A stretch of DNA of 64,000 nucleotides from Cycas panzhihuaensis (taxonomy: Eukaryota; Cycadophyta). Within the stretch, counting starts at the first letter, position 1. Each line of letters starts with the position of its first letter. The notes beneath the pieces are model-generated. The model was not told where the DNA came from. It saw only the letters and a program-made list of their open reading frames with translations, and did no database searches. This document shows, in pieces, positions 57,934 through 64,000 of the stretch. The stretch lies in contig CM041465.1 of the NCBI GenBank assembly GCA_023213395.1, positions 44,027,741-44,091,740 on the forward strand. Reading direction: 5' to 3'. The translations under genes and the position numbers were made by a program.

Positions 57934-59814
57934 TTGGTGGCATCCCATTGCATGGAGAAGATGTTGGAGAAGAATCCATCAACATACATAATAACGTACT
58001 ATAAGATCACAATAAAGGACATTCTAATGGATATACAAGAAGTCATAAACCAATACAATTTAGTGTTCGAGGAACCCCTACTAGGACTTCCCCTCGATCG
58101 TGGATGCCAACACGCCATCGGACTAGTACTAAGAGATGCACTGGTCAACATTTGTCCTTACTAGCATCCCTACTAATTAAAGAGGGAAATCATGAAAATA
58201 ACCAAAGAGGTCTTACACCAACCATATATTGCAAACAACACAAGCCCATTTGCATCCCCAATTATACTCAAGTGAAAAAAAAATGGGGCCTACTGTATGT
58301 GTGTTGACTAATAAATGATTGAATAAGATCATTATCAAGAATTGCTATCCCATCCCATGAATAAATGATTTGTTAGATGAAATACACGGCGAAATATTTT
58401 TCAAAGATCCGTCTTTAATAGGAATACTACCAGATCTGTATCAAAATAAAGGACATGCACAAAATAGCTTTCTGCACTCATGAGAGGTTGTTCGAATTCA
58501 GAGTTATGCCATTTGGTCTAAAAAATGTACCGACAATGTTCCTGAACACAATGAATACCATACTAAAACCCCTCTTATAGATATTTATGCTAGTTTTGTT
58601 TGACAACATTATAATCTATAGAACAACATGGAAGGAACACTTAGAGCAGATCAAGTCTGCTTTCTAGATCTTAAAGAGCAATCAACCTTTTGCAAACAAG
58701 AAAAAATGTATATTCGAGAAAGTGGAGCTCAAATATATGGGATACATTATTTCGCAAGAAGGGATCAAGATGGATCCCAAGAAGGTCTAAGCCACTATTA
58801 ATTGGCCCACTCCCAAGAATGCCATAGGGGTCAGGGCTTTCTTAAGTGCAATAAGATTTCTTAGGAAGTTTATCAAGGGGTATACTTACATTGCATCATT
58901 TCTAACTGATCTCATGAAGAAGGATGTAATCACTTAGAACCTCTTAATAGAGGACACTTTCCGGGGTTTCAAAAGGAAAATGATCATTTCCCTTATACTT
59001 GCAACTCTAGATTTTTCTTAGCCATTCACCTTAGAGTGTGATGCATCAAAAACTAGGATAAAAGCAGTCCTCCTCTAAAATGATTGACCACTAGCATACA
59101 AAATTCAAAAGCTAAACTGCAAGGAATGACTCAAACCTATTTGTGACAAAGAGATGCTTGCAATCATGCATGTTATTCATCAGTGATACCAATATTTGCT
59201 AGGGAATAGATTTGTGGTCAAAACAGATCACGACAACCTCAAATACTTCCTTAACTAGAAGAATCTCTCATATGAACAACAAAAATGGGTAATTAAGATT
59301 TAAACATTCAATTTCAGTATTTTATATAAAAATGGCAAAGAGAATATGATTGTAGATGTATTATTATAGATACCCAAAGACAACGGTGGCGAGATCTCAC
59401 TGCAAGAAATAATAGTAGCTAACTCTTAGCTGGACACACAAACTAATATATGACTACCAGAATGACCCTCTCTTGGAGAAGATATTGGAAGAGATTAAGA
59501 ACCAAGGAAGAACTAAGTATAATCTACAAGGAGGCTTGATTCTACAGAAGGAGAAAATATTTATTCCAGCATCATCTAAACTAAAAGAGATGCTACTAGA
59601 AAAAGTGCATTCTATGATGAGTGCAGGGATCGACAAAATCTATCACAAGATATGGGACTCCTTCTTTTAGAAAGGGATGAAATTCGATGTTCTTAAATTC
59701 ATATTGGAATGTGATTCTTGTTCGAAAACTAAGAGTGAGAGCATAAAAAGTCTTGGCTTACTCCATCCTCAACCAATCCCACAGCAAAAATGGGAAGAAA
59801 TCTCAATGGATTTC
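57934..59814 (+). pseudogene. Gypsy I RT, RNase H, integrase N-terminus
   Basis: Continues the gypsy chain after copia B. 57934-58164 is open with EVINQYNLVFEEP and LGLPLDRGCQHAIGL, the typical pre-RT segment. RT is eroded: EIFFKDPSLIGILPDL-type palm box (about 58390-58435), FRVMPFGLKNVPTMF-type segment (about 58499-58543), catalytic box LFDNIIIYR (about 58594-58620). The connection segment GYTYIASFLTDLMKK is near 58880-58922. RNase H: LECDASKTRIKAVL (about 59034-59073). Integrase zinc region: LEKVHSMMSAGIDKIYHKIW (59590-59650), then LECDSCSKTKSES (about 59706-59742). It breaks off at IS-MDF near 59812, where the inverted LTR-like block begins. Confidence 0.82.
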
Positions 59815-60833
59815 TGTTAAACCTTATGTTTACATGTTAAGTATGTACTTTATTCTTTCATTCATTATTTTGTACTTTATGGGGTGACTAATCACTTAAG
59901 TGATAAAGTGCACACCCACTTTCATCCTAGTGACATAACATTGTAACTAAAGGGTCAAATGGATCCTCATACATTTTTTCTTACTTGAGAGCCTAATGGA
60001 CACATGTCCCTCATGCATGACATGCAAGCCATGCATTGCATGTACCTTGGATGTTTGCCACTTGGCAAACATCCAATGGTGTTAGGTAACCTCAATTACT
60101 CTATATATTGAGACCTCTCATCATGTCTCACATGTAGAGTTGAAGTGTAACGTTATGCTGCCATTTTGCTAATCAATTGGTATTCTTTGGAGTAGGACTA
60201 ATTCCTCCTCCTCACACCTTGGTATCATTTTGCTTCCTTGATCTTGCTTATCTTAATTTTACTTTTATGTTATTTAGAGCTAGAGGTGAACTATCTTCAA
60301 GATCTTTGCTTTATAGGTCTTAAGCACTTTAATCCTTTGACCTTTTCTCACAATTTCATCACAATATTTCATAGTGGATTTTATACATTTATAACAGATA
60401 GGATATGATTACAGTAGTAAACCCTCATAAAACATGATTCAACAGAGATATGTATTATTCATACATTAATAGTAATAACATATGTAAATTGTGAATTAAT
60501 AATAATAGAATAGTAGCACCTAATATAAATGTCTAACAGTTGGTGAACCCTCTTTGAGGTGAAGGTGACCCTCCAGTAAGCACGAGGCCCTAGTGGCACG
60601 AAGTCATTTTATCGATATATAGAATTCTCCAAGACTTGTTTAATAAAGATGGAAAGCTACTATATTTATAGCCTTCAAAACCCAACTCATAATTTTCCTC
60701 CAAAAAAATAACTTCATAATAAAATAAAATAAATGATTCGTCTTTTAATTCTCCTAAAAATTGACTTCATGATAATAATTTCTCTTATAAACAGACTTCC
60801 TTTTTTATTTTAGGAATGCTACAAAATATATCT
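59688..60833 (-). repeat. Right inverted arm of I (split by a solo LTR)
   Basis: 59688-59814 plus 60358-60833 together (about 603 bp) form the reverse complement of 43972-44570 by eye. The solo LTR in between (59815-60352) is absent from the left arm, which is therefore its empty-site reference. Confidence 0.85.
59815..60352 (+). repeat. Solo LTR of the copia B family (538 bp)
   Basis: TGTTAAACCTTATG to TTTTCTCACA with a perfect target duplication ATTTC (59810-59814, 60353-60357). No internal element sequence accompanies it, as expected after recombination between the two LTRs of one insertion. It is clearly related to 45667-46225 but diverged in its 3' half. Confidence 0.9.
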
Positions 60834-60838
60834 TCTTA

Positions 60839-62010
60839 AATGGAGACATGGATGAAGAAGTATATACGAAACAACCTCCTGGGTATACAAAGGAAGGTGA
60901 AGAACATCTAGTATGCAAATAAAAAAAGATATTATATAGACTAAAACAAACACCTCAAGTATGATATACAAAATTAGATCATTATCTCAGACAAAATAGT
61001 ATTAATAAGTGTAAATTAGATCTAAGCTTGTATACAAAAATTTGAGAAAATAGTTTAATCACCATAATTGTTGTATATATAGATAATATGATTGGTACAT
61101 GTAGTGATCAAAAATCAATTGATTGGGTAAAAACTCAAATGGAAAATGAGTTTGAAATGACAGATATGGACCTCTTACATTATTATCTTAGTATTGATGT
61201 AAGTCAAAAAAATAATTTTATTTTTATATCTCAATCAAAATATATTAAGAATCTACTAAAAAGGTTCAATATGGAAGATTGCAATGCTTGTACCACACCA
61301 ATGGAAGTAAGATGTGTTCTAACGGCAGAAGAAAATAATCAAAAGATGAATGTCAAGATAGGCAACTTGTTGGAAGTCTTATCTATCTAATGATAACCAA
61401 ACCAAATATATCATATTCTATTGGAATAATTTCTAGATACATGCATGCTCCAAAGATTATCCATTGGAATGCATCTAAAAGAATTTTAAGATACATCAAA
61501 AACACTTTAAATCTGGGATTAAATTATACCAAAGCTATTGATTTCATATTGAAAGGATACAATGACTCTAATTGGGCTAAAGAGCAACAAGAAAGTTTAT
61601 ATCTAAATATTGCCTCACCCTAGGATCAACAATAATATCTTGGAGTAGTAAAAAAAAACCAACGGTTGCCTTCTCATCAATAAAAGTAGAATACAAAGCA
61701 ACAGTAAGTGCTACTTGTAAAACAATATGGTTAAAGTAGTTGCTTAAAGATTTAAGATAAGGAACCTCTAAATCAACTATAATATTTTGCGACAACCAGA
61801 GTGTTATCAATTTAACAAAAACCCTATCTTTTATACAAGAATAAAACACATCAAAGTTCGTCGTTATTTCGTTTGAGAGAAGATTCAAGTTAAAGAAATT
61901 GAGCTTCAATACTGCAATAATGAACTTTAACAGGTAGATATCTTTACTAAGTCATTACCAAAAGACAAGTTCCTGTATCTTAAAAGTTTACTAGAAGTCC
62001 AAAACAAAGT
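60839..62010 (+). pseudogene. Copia A RT (downstream part) and RNase H
   Basis: Picks up at IFLNGDMDEEVYTKQPPGY (about 60841-60890). The catalytic box is changed to YIDNM (about 61078-61092). 61088-61390 is open with MENEFEMTDMDLLHYYLSIDVSQ, FIFISQSKYIKNLLKRF and CTTPMEV. 61390-61623 is open with KPNISYSIGIISRYMHAPK and SKRILRYIKNTLNLGL. RNase H beyond 61560 (YNDSNWA) is present, with frameshifts and many stops to about 62010. It is followed by a non-coding stretch and the purine run ATGGGAGGA before the LTR. Confidence 0.85.
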
Positions 62011-62156
62011 ATAAAACATTGAGGAAGGGATATTTATTAAAGGTTTTTACCTTTGTTCCAAATTTTAGATATCATTGTTACAAATTTAAAGCAATGGAGA
62101 GTTTGGATTAAGAATGTTGAAATATTGATGTATTGGAAATGTGCATTATGGGAGGA

Positions 62157-62432
62157 TGTTAGAATAATGTATATTTGACCAAGTAATATGCATTTGACCT
62201 TTTGACCAGATAATCTACAAATAGTGGGTCCCTTATAAATGCTACCTTGTACTATATAAGGACATCATCTCTTTATCATTTGTATATCATGTCATGTGAG
62301 ATCATTTTGTATTATTATCTTGTTCTGTCAATACAATGAAGGTATCATTTGATCCAAGTATTTTCTATGATGTTTGTGTTATATTATTTTATTATTTTGT
62401 TTAATATTATATTAGTATATAAGATTTCAACA
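62157..62432 (+). repeat. 3' LTR of copia A (276 bp)
   Basis: TGTTAGAATAATGT to GATTTCAACA, preceded by the purine tract ATGGGAGGA (62148-62156). It matches 40099-40390 with small indels. Confidence 0.93.
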
Positions 62433-62437
62433 CTTGC

Positions 62438-63185
62438 TACTTGAAGCCTTTTATTATAAGTTGAACTTTGTATTTGTCTACAAATCTGACTAATTTGAAC
62501 TTTTTCCTATAGATCTATTTGCATCCAATTGCATGCTTGTCAGCAAGTAATTTAACCAAATCCCATGTGTAGTTCTTCTTGGCAGCTTGGATTTCAATCA
62601 CTATAGTGTCATTCCACTTCTACTCTTTGATTACTATTCCAATCATTGATGGTTCATCTGCATCTAATACACATGCCATAAGAGCCATGATCACCTATTT
62701 AGAATGTCATAATTTTGACTTTTACTTTCCCTTAGAATTAAGTAACAGTTTCTTAATGTCCTCCACAGGGTTCATATACCATTTTGGAAGCTTCTTCTTA
62801 AAGATGAAGGTAACGAATTAGATAACTTCTCTAGCTCCAGCTTTAGTTTTTTTTCAATATCTTCTCAGATTTAACTTTTGAAAACTGAAAAGATTCAAAT
62901 TCTACTTCTTCAACTATGTCAAACATCTCATATTCAGGTTGAACAATATCACATGAAGTACTGCATTCAAGCGGCGACTTTACTTAATCCTCAACCTCAA
63001 CTGAACCAGCATTTTGAATCTCACCTTCTCGAAAAATAACATCATGAGTTATATGAACTTTTTGAGTCAATAAATTGTATACTTTGCATAGTTTGTTTTC
63101 CTTAGAGTATCCAACAAGGATGTATTATGTGCTTTTATCTTCCAACTTTCATCGTTTCTCTTTTGGACTATGTATGTATGATTTA
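62438..63185 (-). pseudogene. Copia D integrase C-terminus, linker and RT start
   Basis: Read from 63185 down: SYIHSPKEKR (about 63178-63149), YILVGYSKENKL (about 63125-63090), VYNLLTQKVHITHDVIF (about 63085-63035), an acidic linker (VEVED, MFDIVEEVEFESFQFS), then RT start TWDLVKLLADKHAIGCK (about 62560-62510) and KYKVQLIIKGFK (about 62475-62443). It is the upstream continuation of 38786-40093; stops fall mainly at Gln and Trp positions. A frameshift lies near 62830-62600. Confidence 0.8.
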
Positions 63186-63199
63186 CATGTAAGTGAAGT

Positions 63200-63534
63200 G
63201 ATCTTTAATTGGATCTACTTCTACAAACACAAAAGAAAACTAAAATGAAAATTAAATAGACTAATTTTCTTCGAGCACCAAGGGCCAAATAGAATTAGGA
63301 GCCCAAAAATAAAACTTACAAAATGAGCTAGGGGTCTCCCTTATTATAGGTGCCAATTTGGTTGCCTATTAAAAAATCAACTTTAGTAATAATATTAATA
63401 ATAAAATACTAAATTCCTAATATAAAACCTGACTTTATATTAATTAAAAGCATCATTCCCTAATAATAATAATAATAAAACTAACTTCTAATAAAATACT
63501 AACTCTCCTTAATAGATTAGGACCACTACAATCC
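63200..63534 (-). repeat. Putative gypsy-type LTR
   Basis: On the minus strand TGTAGTGGTCCTAATC at 63534 follows a purine run GAAGGAGGGA (63536-63545), the pattern of a 3' LTR border. The other border is unclear and no partner LTR is present. Upstream minus-strand coding at 63545-63770 gives an unrecognised stretch of pol-tail character. Confidence 0.35.
63461..63477. repeat. TAA microsatellite
   Basis: Uninterrupted TAA triplets within the putative LTR. Confidence 0.8.
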
Positions 63535-63770
63535 ATCCCTCCTTCAAAGAGTGCTTCACCTACGAAGTATTTATAATTTTATCATTTGAAAGTTTGAGAC
63601 ATATATGTCCTTGTGTATATATATTTGATCATCCACTTGTTAGGGCTTGAATATCATAGGCTTTAGATTCTCTATTATCTTGTTGTCTTAGAGCAAACCA
63701 AATATATCCTCTTCTCATTTCTGATATTGTTATATCTGGAACTACTTTTATCGGTGGCTTTTTTATTACT

Positions 63771-64000
63771 TGTTAAACCTTATGTTTAAATGTTAAGTGA
63801 ATGTACATTTATTTTTCATGTAATATATGCACTTTATACTTTAGGGGTGACTTATCACTTAAGTGATAAAGTGCACACCCACATTCTTTCTAGTGACACA
63901 ACGTTGTCACAAAAGGGTCAATGGACCCTCATGCACTTGTTTGAATATTCCAAGTGATGTATCTTGGATGTTTGACACTTATCAAACATCCAAGGCCTTA
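63771..64000 (+). repeat. LTR of the copia B family, cut by the window edge
   Basis: TGTTAAACCTTATG at 63771, closely matching the solo LTR at 59815 and more distantly 45667 and 57370. It carries the perfect palindrome TTATCACTTAAGTGATAA (63852-63869). It is either another solo LTR or the 5' LTR of a complete element to the right. Confidence 0.9.

Larger units (their letters stand above)
43972..60833. mobile_element. Gypsy derivative I with inverted terminal arms
   Basis: Bounded by TGTAGCATTCCT at 43972 and its inverted copy AGGAATGCTACA at 60833. Each end carries an arm of about 600 bp: an LTR-like block followed by a fragment of gypsy integrase pointing outward. Between the arms is plus-strand gypsy coding (gag C-terminus, protease, RT, RNase H, integrase N-terminus) from 44620 to 59814, interrupted by copia B. 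Flanking 5-bp sites are GAAAG and AAATA, a poor match, but leaving out exactly five bases makes the RT frame of copia A continuous. Normal LTR elements have direct, not inverted, ends. Confidence 0.8.
40099..62432 (+). mobile_element. Copia element A (host of the inner nest)
   Basis: 5' LTR 40099-40390, primer site, protease, integrase, RT and RNase H, 3' LTR 62157-62432, all on the plus strand. Its RT is split at 43972-60833 by gypsy derivative I. Removing that insert leaves about 5.5 kb, a normal copia size except that gag is missing. Target sites are TTTAC on the left and CTTGC on the right, differing by two transitions. Confidence 0.92.

Noticed and set aside
62579-62821. Plus-strand 80-codon hydrophobic open stretch
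   Set aside because: Antisense to the copia D linker and RT start; explained as a shadow.

Overview
This 64-kb window holds nested, decayed LTR retrotransposons and no host protein gene, rRNA, tRNA or CRISPR array that I can recognise. It is AT-rich and poor in CG dinucleotides. Ty1/copia and Ty3/gypsy fragments lie on both strands, with long AT-rich leaders, tRNA-iMet-type primer sites and repeated conversion of Gln and Trp codons to stops. This fits heterochromatin of a plant with a very large genome. A gymnosperm is my best guess from the age and depth of nesting; that is inference, since no marker gene is present.

Layout, left to right. 1-3070: minus-strand copia element F, cut by the window edge, inserted in plus-strand copia E (3076-4720). 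5560-8525: plus-strand gypsy G1 pol, followed by a plus-strand decayed ORF (9050-10645) and a minus-strand decayed ORF (11430-12285) of unknown function. 12306-17490: plus-strand gypsy G3. 18250-28975: minus-strand gypsy G2, split by a complete copia element G (20976-28664). G itself carries a retroposed 70-nt RNA copy in its 5' LTR and a tRNA-like SINE head in its leader. 28976-33903: no recognisable coding, with a 420-bp-spaced repeat. 33904-36980: a 309-bp tandem duplication whose second copy is interrupted by a 2457-bp gag-only LTR element. That element has equal 223-bp LTRs, a perfect 5-bp target duplication and the only long intact ORF of the window (337 codons).

38.4-64 kb is one five-level nest. 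Copia D (-) contains copia A (+, 40099-62432). A contains gypsy derivative I (43972-60833), bounded by about 600-bp inverted arms. I contains copia B (+, 45667-57928). B contains copia C (-, 50113-55247). A solo LTR of the B family sits in the right arm of I, and another B-family LTR runs off the right edge. At each of the four nest junctions a 5-bp target duplication is present, intact or mutated. At the A, I and C junctions, counting only one copy makes the host element's reading frame continuous.

Functionally, every pol is inactivated by stops, frameshifts or substitutions such as YVDD to YVDN. Only the gag-only element keeps an open gene, and it would depend on enzymes from another copia element. 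LTR and element boundaries were read by eye from TG...CA ends, primer sites, purine tracts and target duplications; domain calls rest on motifs, not on database searches.
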